Of a DNA stretch of 64,000 nucleotides, positions 10,836-23,383 are shown one piece after another; position 1 is the stretch's first letter, and every line of letters begins with the position of its first letter. A program made the translations under genes and the position numbers. This DNA comes from Liolophura sinensis (lineage: Eukaryota; Mollusca; Polyplacophora; Chitonida; Chitonidae). The notes below the pieces were generated by a model. That model did no database searches. It was not told the origin of the DNA and saw nothing but the letters and a program-made list of their open reading frames with translations. The stretch lies in contig NC_088295.1 of assembly GCF_032854445.1 (NCBI RefSeq), positions 15,673,385 to 15,737,384 on the forward strand, in the 5' to 3' direction.

Positions 10836-12405
10836 CAATTTATTTTAAATTCATAATTTTTGTACATTTTGTGTATCGCACCAACTACGGTTTTCTAAGA
10901 CGACTCCTGCCGATTCAGAATGCTAAATAATTACATTGTTTTCAGGACTGCTTTGTTTGACCGCAGATTAAATGTCTAGACGGGGTCAGCGTGACTTGAG
11001 ATAAAGATACGAGAAATACTGTGACGTGTGCAGTAAGCAAGAATGAAGACAGCCTGTGGAGCACAATAAACAATGACGTCACTGGTTTAGGTACGTGACG
11101 ATTCCCCACGACTATCGTGTGATTTACAGATTTAGGATAAACTCAAGAAAAAGAAGCATGGTCTGAAGAAAAGTGTCCACAAATCCTCTTTTTTTACACA
11201 TATTATCTCGACACAATGTACTAATCTGGTCACGCACGTGACGAAAACCCTGAATGAAAATAATATAGGAATTTTGACAAAAAAGTAAGCCTATTTTTAG
11301 CAGATACATGTACATGTTGATTTATAGGTTGCAGATGGTCAGTGGTTTGGACACATTACTGCCAAGGATAAGGGAAGAAAGAAACAGATAAACGGTATAG
11401 CAGATGAGCGGACAATAATGGCACTTGAAGATTAAGCAGATGTTTTCTTCGAACTCACAACAGTTCTCCCTGGCAAAGGAAAGCCCTGGAGGAGAATGCA
11501 AACTGCAGCTTAGTTTCTGAAAATACGCCTGTCATTAAATGAGATCAAGTAAACATGCTCCCAGTGAGCGGGAAACAGCGGGGGAAAGAGTCAAAGCGGA
11601 GGCAAACAGGATTACAACCAGTAAAATCGGTGTGATTTATAATGCAATTAATATTTCAGGCACGATGTATAAAGTAAACCTTTTTACAAAAACTCCGTCA
11701 ACCTGAGACCTTTTAGAAAGAAAAGAAAAAGAACAAAACCCGAGGAGAGTACTTGATGTAGTAAGTAAATCTACACGCACGCATACAGGGGAAAAGATCA
11801 ATGTTGGATCGATGTGCGCATGTGTAAAGAGCAGCTAACATGCACTTCGTTGATTTCTCGGCGCGCGAGACAAGTACCATTGATGAAGATTCACCCCACT
11901 TCTCTGTACTGATGGTTTACACACATTAGAAGGGAACTCATGTATAATAACTAAAAATATCAATTCCCGTCGCAAACCCCATCGGAGGCATCATATCAAA
12001 TACAATGTATTCTTCTCATTTTGTTATTATGTAAAATTTACAAGTTTGTAAATTCCTCCGTTTATATATTAAAGATATTGATTTTACAGATCGTTAACTT
12101 GTTTAAGGGGTATTTTGAAACTTGAAACGGATTTTATTTGTGGCAAATGAATGTACAGACGGTATTCAGTGTGTTGCTAAATGATCACACTGTTATCACT
12201 GGTAACTTAGGGTTAGAACACCTGGGGCACGTATTAAGATAATTACTGGATACATCATGAGTCTCATCATGTTTTAATTTCTAAGTTCCGTGTAGAGTAA
12301 GGTAAAATGCTGAAAATGTTGATACCAGTCAATAGAGCTTCGTTGGAAAGATAAATACAACAATTCTTGCGACAAGTAGACTTTTTTCGCCGTTGTTACC
12401 ACCAA
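10836..12405. other. Upstream region of temptin-like gene 2, nothing recognised
   Basis: No ORF with family similarity. May contain the distal promoter of the gene starting at 10763. Confidence 0.4.
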
Positions 12406-12697
12406 TGTGGTTTTATATCATGGTTAACAGGTAACATCTGATAATTGTCACAGTGAAACAGATTCATCTGATATATACCCTTTGTTGTAAGAGCATGTCC
12501 TTTGTGGTTTTATGTCATGACTAACAGTTAACATCTGATAATTGTCATAGTGAAACAGATTCATCTAATATATACCCTTTGTGGTAACAGCATTTCTTTT
12601 GTGGTTACATATCATGGTTAACAGTTAACATCTGATAATTGTCACAGTGAAACAGATTCATCTGATATATAACCTTCGTGGTGACAGCATTTCTTTT
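12406..12697 (+). repeat. Tandem repeat, about 97 bp x 3
   Basis: Units start 'tgtggttttatatcatggtt' at 12406, 12503 and 12600. Each contains 'aacatctgataattgtca' and 'gtgaaacagattcatct'. Confidence 0.85.
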
Positions 12698-13189
12698 GAT
12701 TATTTTCCGTGGAAAACTGTTTTCAGTAGACAATAATGAGTAGATGTATGGAGTTACAATTAAAATGTGATACTTGTTTCATTTGTGTCTATATGAAATA
12801 TGAACAAACGCTAACAGTCTGATGCTTTTGTAGACATACAGTGCTTCTTAAGATAAAGGCATCCATGAAATAACTTGGATTCAACAGTTTCAACAGACAG
12901 TTCCCTGGAACACCACAGAAATATTCGGTATGGTGTGAATGTGTTGCTATACAAAAATTTTGATAGAATATACCTAAAATCTTTCCCCCGCCTCTCATTT
13001 TATCTTACGCTTTAGTACATACAAATTAAAAATGGCTACCGGAAAACTTATTGGCCGACCTGTGATTATTATTACCGTTCTAATTATGACAGCTCTCGAC
13101 ACAAAATGAGGTAAGCTCAAATAATCTGTAACCACAAACGACATATTAACCCGAAATAGGTCTCCAATTACAGCTTGGACACACCAAAT

Positions 13190-13572
13190 GGCCTTTGCCG
13201 TAATGAGCTCAGCCAACGTGTGGCCATACCAAACAGCCTTTGCCGTATTGACATCAGACAATATGTGGCCATACCAAACAGCTTTTGCCGTATTGACATC
13301 AGCCAATATGTGGCCATACCAAACAGCCTTTGCCGTATTGACATCAGCCAATATGTGGCCATACCAAACAGCCTTTGCCGTATTGACATCAGCCAATATG
13401 TGGCCATACCAAACAGCCTTTGTTGTATTGACATCAGCCAACGTGTGGCCATACCAAACAGCCTTTGCCGTATTGACATCAGCCAATATGTGGCCATACC
13501 AAACAGCCTTTGCCGTATTGACCTTAGCCAACAGTGGTCATGCCGAACAGCCTTTGTTGTATTAAGCTCAAT
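13190..13572 (+). repeat. 45-bp minisatellite, about 8 units
   Basis: Core 'tggccataccaaacagcctt' repeats every 45 bp exactly (13221, 13266, 13311 and on). Because 45 is a multiple of three, four reading frames over both strands stay open (125-178 codons). The frames translate to the same 15-residue unit repeated, with no known domain, so I do not call a gene. Confidence 0.9.
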
Positions 13573-13587
13573 CAACATGTGACCAAT

Positions 13588-13776
13588 ATGATTTATTTAT
13601 TTACTTACTTATTTGATTGGCCTTTTACGCCGTACTGAAGAATATTTCACTTATAGCCTACGACGGCGGTCAGCCTTATGGTGAGAGGAAACAAAGCAGA
13701 GCCCGAGGAAAACCCACGACCATCCACAGGCTGCTGGCAGAGCTTCCCACGTACAGCCGGAGAGGAAGCCAGCATG
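13588..13776 (-). mobile_element. SINE-A, 5'-truncated copy, minus
   Basis: Inserted just after the 45-bp minisatellite. Core intact, truncated at 'gaagccagcatgaatgg'. Confidence 0.8.
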
Positions 13777-15070
13777 AATGGCCAATATGAAGCGCCTGGT
13801 ATAGGAGAAATCCGTTTGACCGATTTATCAGGATTGTCGCATAAATGAAGGCCATGAGGACTTCCTCGGCATACAGATCATGTTATGTGAAATCCTGATT
13901 GTCAACGTGAAATTCCTTCAGAAAATTAGAACTGACAAGTAATAAGTGAACTTTGTGAACGCTTTATGAATGTGGCAATAAATGAACATCACAAGGGCTA
14001 AATTTCCAATCTTGTGGCAATGGAACCCATTAGCTCTTCAGCCTAGGCTATAGATTTACACTGACCGCACTGATTGCTTTATTTAAAGCCTTTCCCTAAC
14101 GGTCGTCACGAACTACTTATTGTCAGCAATAACCTGAGTACTTCAATATTTTTAGCCTCAGGCATATTCTTTGCTGTGTTGTAAGCAAAATGAATGTGCG
14201 AATCTGTATTAACATGCGTGGTGGCAAGATAGCAAATAATGCGGCAAAACCTAGCTCCTGGCGAAGAATTTCTGTATCAACGTACAAACTTGTTTGTTTA
14301 TGAGTGGAATAAAGAAGACTATTGTGATACGCATCAATCATGATTTGGGAGTTGCAGCAGCTTTGGCTAGGTATTTTAGCACTGAAAATAACTTTGTACG
14401 TACTTTAAATGCACATAAAATGATAAAGTGCTACATTTACCTTCAAAGGCGTTTTTACGGTAAACTTATTACTTAAATTATGACCTAGGTGATTTAGTTT
14501 ACAAACGCATGTCACTTGTTACTGTTATGGTGCTGGTCAAGTGTTTTTCCACTCAAAAATATACCTGATATACAAATTCCTACTAAGTTTGAGAATTATA
14601 TTTGGAAATGTATGATCATGGTATACGTTTTCAAGGCCGTTCTATTCTTAAATGAACGTAAGCATTTCAGTTTTCAAACGCCTTTTCGGAAGAATTTATA
14701 TATGCCGTCTATCAGTTATACAGAAATGTGTCAGAAACATTATAGAAGCGGCCTGCACTTCAATCCCAAGCATGTATTTTATGTAAAGGCTTTATCATTT
14801 CACCATTTATACACCGTGTTCCTTACCTTAAAGAATAAGCTTAATGGAAAAAAAAATGGCGCGCCTTGGGTAATAGGCTTGCCTGGATTGACTTTAGAAT
14901 TGGAATTGTCTGCAACATATTTCTGATTGACCACATTTAGGTTTACCACATTATACATCTTTAGGGCTTTATCATTGTACATGTTTTTGACTAAAAGGTT
15001 TCAAGGAACGTATATGCCCTTATCATAACTAACACTATCATATTACAAACAATTATCAATCCAGTATATT
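13777..15070. other. Intergenic, one uncalled ORF
   Basis: A 136-codon frame (14516-14926, plus) is rich in Phe, His and Lys with no domain I know. No other signal. Confidence 0.35.
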
Positions 15071-15176
15071 GGTTTCCCCCGGGTTGTGCCCGGTTCCCAC
15101 CCACCATAATGCTGGCCGCCGTCGTATAAGTGAAATATTCTCGAGTATGGTGTATAACACCAATCAAATAAATAAA
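15071..15176 (+). mobile_element. SINE-A, truncated copy, plus
   Basis: Begins in 'tttcccccgggttgtgcccg' and runs to the AAATAAAT tail. Confidence 0.8.
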
Positions 15177-15464
15177 TTTACTTTGTCATATATAAGCCCA
15201 GCAAAAATATGTACACCTTTTGAGTGTAGGCCTACGTCTGATGTGGATTTGTCCAAGGGGTATTTGTTCACACCAGTATCCAAAACCCTAACTGAGGCAA
15301 ACTGTATATAACAATTTGTCAACTATCACACTAATTGTAATTGACATTAACCAATGACGCCTACCACATGTAACATCAATGCATCTTTTTAACCTAATTC
15401 TACATAAGCCATTGTTCTAGATGGCGTTCATTTTGCAACTGTTTAAACATTTACAGGAACAGCT

Positions 15465-15600
15465 GGAATAAAACCCCGTGTAACTGAGGTAACTTGACAA
15501 GAAGTCGAATTTCACCGGTTACGAGTGACCATTTGCCAAGTATCACACTGTTGTCACTGATATGTGACTGCAGACATATCTTGTCACGTTAGGTAATGAT
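15465..15600 (+). repeat. Dispersed repeat F copy
   Basis: Shares 'ggaataaaacccc', 'taactgaggtaac', 'tttcaccggttacgagtgac' and 'tatcacactgttgtcactg'. Confidence 0.45.
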
Positions 15601-15826
15601 ATACTAGTATACGTCTATATAACCCCACATATAGCCTGAGACACAGCTGCTGTTTATAATAGAAGCTCATAATTATTAAAACTTTAAAAATGGCGCATCG
15701 GTCGTCTATGTCTGGCGACCAACACGTGTAGGCACAGGCTGGTGTCCCAGATTTCTAAATTCTGTGACTAAATGTGGTAGCTGCAAATTATGGGTTCGTT
15801 GGTTTTTAACGTGCACTGATCAGTAA

Positions 15827-15954
15827 CCAGCGGATGGTCGTGAGTTTCCCCCGGGCTCTGCCCGGTTTCCACCCACCATAATGCTGGCCGCCGTCGTATA
15901 AGTGAAATATTCCTGAGTACGAAGTAAAACACCAATCAAATAAATAAATAAACT
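15827..15954 (+). mobile_element. SINE-A, truncated copy, plus
   Basis: Begins at 'cggatggtcgtgagtttccc' and runs to a TAAA tail. Only about 650 bp from the previous plus copy. Confidence 0.8.
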
Positions 15955-16599
15955 AACGTGCGCTAATCAAAACAGCCCTTAGATTCAGTCAAGGGGAGAT
16001 TACCTTGATTTGACAGTGTCCTATGCTGGAGGAATTTTTATGTTGTAAAGATGTAAAGTGTAATTTTCAAACCTTTAATAAAATAAAAATAAAAGCATAA
16101 ATAAAGAGAATGTTTCCCACTGGTTTCAGAACTGTTCTTTAAATGATCTTTACCTTGTCCAAAAACCACAAATGAGACAAATGTAACAAGTGACAGTGAC
16201 AGTTGCACACATTGGCAATTATGCATATGTCAGCTAGTGTCCTCTCCATTAACTGGACAAGTGTATTCTCCACGATCTGGTGGTAAAACAGTACTCCTTA
16301 ATTTTTGAAAAATTGATGTTACAACCACTGAAAGGAGAGGGTGTTGACAGAGCAATTAGGCACAGCATAGGCAGGCAATGACCAGGTTTAACAACATTCG
16401 TCAGGGACCCTCGCTATATATAAACTATTTTTAGTCTTATTTCAGCAGACCATTTTGACTGATTGTTCGATGGTATATTTTACCTCGGTTGAAGATTCAT
16501 CCATGTCAAAACAGGACGAGCTATAATTGTCCTGCATGTGGGCGTCATCTACTGCTTATTGTCGCTATACGGGAGAGCGAGAACGGGGGATTCTCAAAT

Positions 16600-16795
16600 C
16601 CTTGTCTTCCTCTCCGGCCGTAAGAGAGAAGGTCTGTCACCAACCTGCGGATGGTCATGGGTTTCTCATGGGCTCTGCCCGGTTTCCTCCCATCATAATG
16701 CTGGCCCCCGTCGTATAAGTGAAATATTCTTCTTTTTTATTCTATTTTCTTTCTATAAGTGAAAACACCAATCAAATAAATAAATAAATCAATCA
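16600..16795 (+). mobile_element. SINE-A, truncated copy, plus
   Basis: From 'cttgtcttcctctccggccg' to a TAAA/TCAA tail. A T-rich replacement interrupts the segment after 'gtgaaatattct'. Confidence 0.78.
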
Positions 16796-16859
16796 ATTCT
16801 TTGTCCAAGACAGGCACTTTGTCTGTCTTACCCACTCGGTTCCTGCCCGGCCACCCACT

Positions 16860-17000
16860 GATATTTCAAACCATACTCAGGAATTAGACCTACAATCCGG
16901 TACATGAATGGAGAAAACCGGAGTGCCCAGAGTAAACCACTGCCGTTCGTTAAGTACATCGCATACGTCCTGACTTATTTCCTTGATTGTTCTTTACAAA
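16860..17000. repeat. Dispersed repeat D fragment
   Basis: Contains 'gagaaaaccggagtgcccag' and a diverged 'catacgtcctgac', matching the core of the 10200 and 46255 copies. Confidence 0.4.
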
Positions 17001-17009
17001 TGTACTGGG

Positions 17010-17176
17010 GGCCCAGGGGCCTATTACCAATGCGGCCGTTGCGTGTTCAATTCTAGCTCATGCTGGCTTCCTCTCCGGTCAGACCCACCATAATGTTGGT
17101 CGCCTTCGTCTACTGAAGTGAAATATTCTTGTGTACGGCGTAAAACACCGATCAAATAAATTAAAAAAATAAATAT
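17010..17176 (+). mobile_element. SINE-A copy with internal deletion, plus
   Basis: The 5' part ('ccaatgcggccgttgcgtg', 'gctcatgctggcttcctctc') joins directly to 'acccaccataatgttgg', losing the middle of the element. Confidence 0.75.
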
Positions 17177-17789
17177 TTCTTTAAATTCAACACCCTATGT
17201 TTAGCAAACACAAGCTCTGCTTTACAGACTGCATTTCGCTGTTCTGTTATATAATTTATACTAACCAACTCAGTCTGAAGATCTGTATATTTGACCGTTG
17301 AGGTAATTTATGATGTGCGACGACAGGCAGGCGGTATGGAAAAGATCCCACTTAGGACAAGAATGCAAAAGTTTACATTGGAAAACAAAAGGGTTTGAAA
17401 GTGTGTGGAAAAACTTTATAATCAAAGACTGAAGATATATGTAGTACCTGAATTTGTTTATGTGTTTCAAACCCAGAAGCATTGAAAATACCAGACGAAA
17501 TATTTTTTCCAGGATCATGTTGACGAATGGAATAGCGTTTGTGCCAAAATGGCATATGCCATATGTGCCATATTTGAAATGATAGGCCTTTTAGAATAAT
17601 AACCATCGGCAGCTATCACCGGATTTCTTCCGACTAACACACAACTGGCTGAATGCAGTAAAAATGGAAGCGATTAAGGTGTTCTGGCGGTTCGGCTCGG
17701 TTGTATGCAACAAGTTGGTACTACAAATCGCAACGTGAGAACGGGCCTTTATGGGCTGTCATGAGCCTAGTGACAAAGACAACAAACTA

Positions 17790-18490
17790 ACATCCAGTGC
17801 CGTGTGAGAGTGGGTAGGGGTGCGGAGGTAACTCTGAAACGTTATGGGCCGTCATGAGCCTAGTGATGGAGACGACAAGCTTACATGCAGAGCCGTGTGA
17901 GAGTGGGTAGGGGTGCGAAGGTAACTCTGAAACGTTATGGGCAGTCATGCGCCTAGTGATGGAGACGACAAGCTTACATGCAGAGCCGTGTGAGAGTGGG
18001 TAGGGGTGCGAAGGTAACTGTGAAACGTTATGGGCCGTCGTGAGCTTATTCATGGAGACGACAAGCTTACATGCAGTGTGAGAGTAGGTATGGGTGCGGA
18101 GGTAACTGTGAAACGTTATGGGCCGTCATGCGCCTAGTGATGGAGACGACAAGCTTACATGCAGAGCCGTGTGAGAGTGTGTAGGGGTGCGAAGGTAACT
18201 GTGAAACGTTATGGGTCGTCGTGAGCCTATTCATGGAGACGACAAGCTTACATGCAATGTGAGAGTGGGTATGGGTGCGGAGGTAACTCTGAAACGTTAT
18301 GGGCAGTCATGCGCCTAGTGATGGAGACAGCAATCTTACATGCAGAGCCGTGTGAGAGTGGGTATGGGTGCGAAGGCAACTGTGAAACGTTATTATCCGT
18401 CATGGAGACGACAAGCTTACATGCAGAGCCTTGTGAAAGTGGGTATCGGTGGGGAAGTAATGTGAAACGTTATGGGTCGTCAAAGGGCAG
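17790..18490 (+). repeat. 93-bp minisatellite, about 8 units with 88-bp variants
   Basis: 'gaaacgttatggg' or near variants recur at 17836, 17929, 18022, 18110, 18203, 18291, 18384 and 18464. Spacings are 93, 93, 88, 93, 88, 93 and 80. The 88-bp units lack part of 'cagagccgtgtga'. Confidence 0.88.
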
Positions 18491-21190
18491 GTGGCCATGA
18501 CGTTGTACATGAAGTGCTATCGTTACTTAAGCCGATATAAAAACTTAGCTAGGACTATTTAGGTTGTACCTTAAATATAAGAAAATTCAACGAGTATTAT
18601 AAATGTTATTTAGGAAGAGGAGGGAAGACATTTTTCTCTGATGCGTTTGGTGAATGATGAGGAATTCTTTTCGAGGCCAAGGGAGAGTGATGTGCCATGT
18701 TACAGTAACAGGAAACGCGATGTTGCGTCACTAGTACCCAACGCACACATGATTAGAAACGTAAAACAGGGTTGACGTAAGCGGTAACAGACGTACCCTC
18801 ACGTAAGAGAAATAACTCGCACCTGATTCAATAAAATTTATACCATGGCGGTTCTTTCGATTGTCTCAATGTGTGCGATTTTGCTTACTTAGAACTGGTA
18901 TTGCAACATCAAAAAAATAAAAAGTGGTGTTGTTTTAACTTCCTGTGGGATACTTTACCGATTCAGATATACATCTAGTGTCTGTTTTAATAAAGGATAG
19001 CCTTTAATTTGTTTTACAGCGTATAGACACTTTATTCATATAAATATTTGAGATCTGAAAAGAATGCACTTTACATTAACTAAGCATGGATAACAAAATT
19101 ACTTCCACAATGTGTCAGCTTTGAGGCAACATCTTGATGGACTATCAAGCGCTTTTTCTAAGTACTCAGCAGCTGGTAAACTCGCATCCAGCCTGAAGCA
19201 ACAAAGTCTATGTAGCAAACATTAGAGGTAGAGACACAGTTAACTTGAAACTTTCTGGGAACATTATACATACCATCACTCCTAATAAATAATAATTGCT
19301 TTAACATTCCATGAGTAATAAAGAGTACAACTTCTGCCAGGAGCAAGTCTGAAATTAGTTCAAGAGCTTGTTCAGACATTTGATGGGGAAAAGACCAGGA
19401 AAAAATGATGTTATGCTTTGTAGTTTTTCTCTAACAAAATTTAATGAATCTGTCAAAAGTGGTCTCTGTAATATATTTCCATCCTGAAATCATATGGCAT
19501 CAGTTACTATAATTGTCGACATTCCATGGTTGCTGTCATCTGTATGGCATTCTCCTAAAATCTGGCAAAGTCTACCCGCTCATTAAAATTGTCAGAAGTC
19601 AGTCAGTTAAGTTCTTTAAAATGTTTTTGTCAAGTATATTCATACAGAAACATGATACCAGAGGCTGAATAAAAGACAAGGTATAGTGGACTATTGCACC
19701 TTGTAAATACATCAACAGTTTATTTGAGTCTACATCTAAACTCTGCGGTCACAAGCTTCAGGATGACTTAGATCCAGAAAATGTTTTGACTATTTATATT
19801 AACAGTCATTATAGAAAAAACAAGACCAGTGTTTCACCACACCCATATGTTACGCTAACATAATTTTACCAAAACGAAATAAAAAAAAATTGAAACTCGG
19901 CATGATCAAATAGAGGAAGAATCAAGAACCCACTGACTTATGATACATCTTACGACTAACTTGCATACATTTAAACCGATATTTGGACGCGTCAGTGTGA
20001 CGAGAACGGAATGATACTCAACCACCATAGATGAATAGCAAAACAACCTTGTTTCATGGTCATAATTCAACACGAGAATATAGCATCAGTGAATTCATGT
20101 CACTTCCATTTTGCAGAGAGTTAAGATCAACTAGTGTGTCTGCTTTTTTTATACTTTTTGGTTTGAATGTCATGTTTTTCATCATCACAGCAGTATCTCC
20201 TGTATGGCCACCGGACATTAATATTATCGCTATAGTTATATAATGCTGCCTTACTGTATGTTAGAACGTCAAAGTCATAGTACTTAGCAGGAAACCAGGC
20301 GTATAGTTTTATAGGTTATTGTATAGTCCACACCAGGGTTAAACTCCTTCACCATACCAGGTGGACATTTTCACCTCTACATAAATTGGGTATATTTATA
20401 AGTGTGTATAACATGTTAATGGACAACGATTATGTAGTTTATCACGGGTTAGGCCTACCTGATTGGGACATATGCTTCAGTTTTATTCAAGTCCTTTTCC
20501 ATAAAATCAATATTTGAAGAGGATGTTAAAACGTCAGAGTGATATTTACATATACTGTACCTACATCAAGGGAAAGACTGCTGACAATCAGTTACTTTTA
20601 ACTGGGTTTTCAAATACGTCTTGTGTTTTGGATGCTTTTAATACCAGATCGAGACTGATGCTATGCCACGATTTATTTAATCGTTTGTTTTCCCATAGTA
20701 ATGTATCGCTTCTACATAATTACAGTTAAGCTTTGGAATAAATGTCAGCACGCGTGAAAATACCTAAATGCTGAATAATTCAAACATTTGGTATTATATA
20801 TGCCACGTATAATAGGTGGGACCGAAGTAGCAGTACAGGCGACCCTGCTAGCTACCCCTCAACGACGTGTCATTACACCAGTTGTATTTGTCATATGTTG
20901 AAATTTAGTGCTGGTTGACTTAAGTACTTGTAAATGTAGAGTGTTCTGATCTGAAAATACACAACATTTCAGTATCGCAATGTTTTTATCTTTATTGTCC
21001 TAAGGCTTCCTAGGCTTAGTAAATAAAACCAATTCATTCATATCTTTTATTTTTAGTAAATCAACCGTTTATGGGACATGTATCATATCGTCTCGGCACG
21101 GTCTGATTGGTCTCTGAATGTCACCTGAGAGAGCACGGACTTGTGTGCGGTTACTCCCCCTGTGTGAACTGGCCTTTGCCTGCCACGGAC
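18491..21190. other. Intergenic, nothing recognised
   Basis: AT-rich single-copy-looking DNA between the 93-bp array and the possible exon at 21316. Short ORFs only. Confidence 0.4.
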
Positions 21191-21315
21191 AGACATTCAT
21201 TTCATTTCGCTATCCCCACGAGTTTCCCGAGACGCTGCTGGGTCCCCCGGGTGAGGTCAACTCGGGGTCATAGCCTCTAACCCACATCTCTTCATACCGT
21301 GTATACAGCCATCCA

Positions 21316-21451
21316 TCATAACGCCAGATAGTTTTTGACACTTTCAGCAGACCCGGGGAAATCGCCAAAATCGGCAAATTCAACACAGTCAAATCCTGCA
21401 GTGTCATGCAGGCCGACAACACTTGACACGCCATACACACCGTTGTATGAA
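21316..21451 (-). other. Possible terminal exon of an unrecognised gene
   Basis: A strong acceptor (TTATTTTCTCTTTTGCCAG) precedes a frame of 1 nt plus 44 codons and TGA. The frame begins SYNGVYGVSSVVGLHDTAG, continues with FDCVEFADFGDFPG and ends SVKNYLAL. Composition and codon use look coding, and a second minus frame across the region is also open to 21210. I do not recognise the family and found no upstream exon. It could be a relic or a chance frame. Confidence 0.3.
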
Positions 21452-22369
21452 CTGGCAAAAGAGAAAATAAACAATAACTTTTCAACGGAGAGTCAGACCT
21501 TAATACATACTGTGTGTATTAACCTTAGTTTTAAAACCGCGAAAGTATCCATCTTCTTCGGTGTGTCGAGCAAGGACTTATGGACTGCTCCCTTGATGTG
21601 GTGAACTTGTATTTAGCCTGGTCTGTGCACATGTCACCCCTGAACATCGGTAATGAGTCCTAACATGTATAACATTAGAACTTCGTAAAACTTGAAATTT
21701 TGACACTATAAACAGAACATGTACGAGTTTGATATTTACTTACAGGCGCTAATTTGAGCGATCCTTGGGAAATATAGAAAATTTGATTGGATCAGCAAAT
21801 GTGGATCTTTTGTCCAAAGTCTTCGGTCTAGCCCCTGTAGGAAGTGTTTACCGCGGTTCTTGAGATATGGGTGTTTTTAAGCGTATGTCCACGAAACAGT
21901 ATATACTCCGAGTTTTGCCTCTGTGTGAGTATTACCGCACTGTTTCGCTCAGCCTTGTGTGCGTGTATGTATATTGTTCCCTTTTAAAGTCACTGTAGTG
22001 CATCAAGGCCGGGTTCTTTTTTCAGTCATCATTAGGCATTTCAACTGAGAGCCCAGAACATATTATACACGCACTGTCAAATGCCTGTGTGAGACATTCA
22101 TATCATTTTACTATGTAAAGTTAGTCTCGCTTTATGTCTCATTAACACAATTTATTCATGGTTGAAAAATTTCTTCTATTTCTTTTACTCACCCCATACG
22201 ATAAATCATGGTACAATTTCCTTTGATATGAGATATATGGCTTTCCCAAAACAGTATATAAACTAGTCATAAATCACTCATCCATGTATCATTCCATCCA
22301 TCATCTTTTAGCCTGTTTGACTGATTACGCCATGGCCCTCTATACATTAGTGTAAAAGTAACCCCACGG

Positions 22370-22555
22370 GGCCTCGCTGGCCCTGACAGTTAAAGCATTG
22401 GTCGCAGCGACTGTCAAACTCTTCATCAGTGAGCTCACGTGTTTAATTCTAGCAATTTCCGTTTTGACTGCGGTTTTATCTCAGGTGATTTCTCTGGTAA
22501 GTAATAAAGATTTGCGGTGGTTTATAACGGCGTTTATCACCAAACAAATAAATTA
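22370..22555 (+). mobile_element. SINE-C copy, plus
   Basis: Starts 'gcctcgctggccctgacagt' and ends 'cgtttatcaccaaacaaata'. Shares its head layout with 49438-49640. Tentative family. Confidence 0.4.
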
Positions 22556-22924
22556 GTAATAAGCAGCCCTTTGGAGAAAAATATTCTCAAATACAAACGT
22601 CTGCCATAATAGGTTAGCACACGAGAACATCTTCACAGCTTCAAATCATTTGTTCATTTGTTTGTGGGGACTCATGAGCATCCGCGATGGTTCCAAAAAC
22701 CGGTAACCTTCTGGTTTACCGAATAATGAAAGTGCGTTTTCCAAATACTGCTAATTAATCTTAATGTTAAGAATACGGCGTGATACATGTGTTTGTTTAT
22801 GTATCTAATTATTTTAATGAAAAAAATGTATTGTTATCTTCACAACATTCCTTTTTCTAATTCCACAAGCTTATAGATCAATATAAAACTTAAGTAAGAG
22901 ATTTTAGGACAAAATCAGAGAATT

Positions 22925-23210
22925 GAATTTACAGTCTTGTTTGCATGTTTACTTTTCAGACTTTTCACTTCTTGAACTTATGGGCGTGAAGTCACTGACT
23001 TCGTTTCTGGTGCTTGAATACAGCCATATATAACATTCAGGGTCAAAATCAATGACATTCGACCTAATACTGAGCCTAGTTTGTTTCCATACTGGGAGAA
23101 AGATGAACAAAGAATTAAAATGAATTTATGGAAAATTTAATGTTATATGTGTAACCTGAAGGTAATCCGTACGAAACTGGAATTTTATTAGATTTGCCTA
23201 TTGCATATTA
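22925..23210 (+). repeat. Dispersed repeat E, copy 1
   Basis: About 285 bp shared with 33064-33330, including 'ttcgtttctggtg', 'tcaatgacattcgacc' and 'taatgttatatgtgtaa'. Both copies run straight into a SINE-A at the same base. Confidence 0.6.
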
Positions 23211-23383
23211 GTGGCTTCCTCTTTGGCCCTATTGGTGGAGAAGTCTGTGAGCAAGTTGCGGATGGTCCTGGGTTTCCCTGTGGCTCTGTCCGGTTTCCTC
23301 CCACCATATTGCTGGCTGCCTTTGTATAAGTGAAATATTCATGAGTACAGTGTGAAACGCAAATCAAACAAATAAATAAATAA
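23211..23383 (+). mobile_element. SINE-A, truncated copy, plus, fused to dispersed repeat E
   Basis: Starts abruptly at 'gtggcttcctctttggcc', directly after repeat E (22925-23210). The same junction occurs at 33331. Confidence 0.78.

Noticed and set aside
12995-13582. Four long repetitive ORFs in the 45-bp array
   Set aside because: Open only because the period is a multiple of three. No start context, domain or splice sites.
14516-14926. 136-codon plus ORF
   Set aside because: AT-driven composition rich in Phe and Lys, with no family resemblance.
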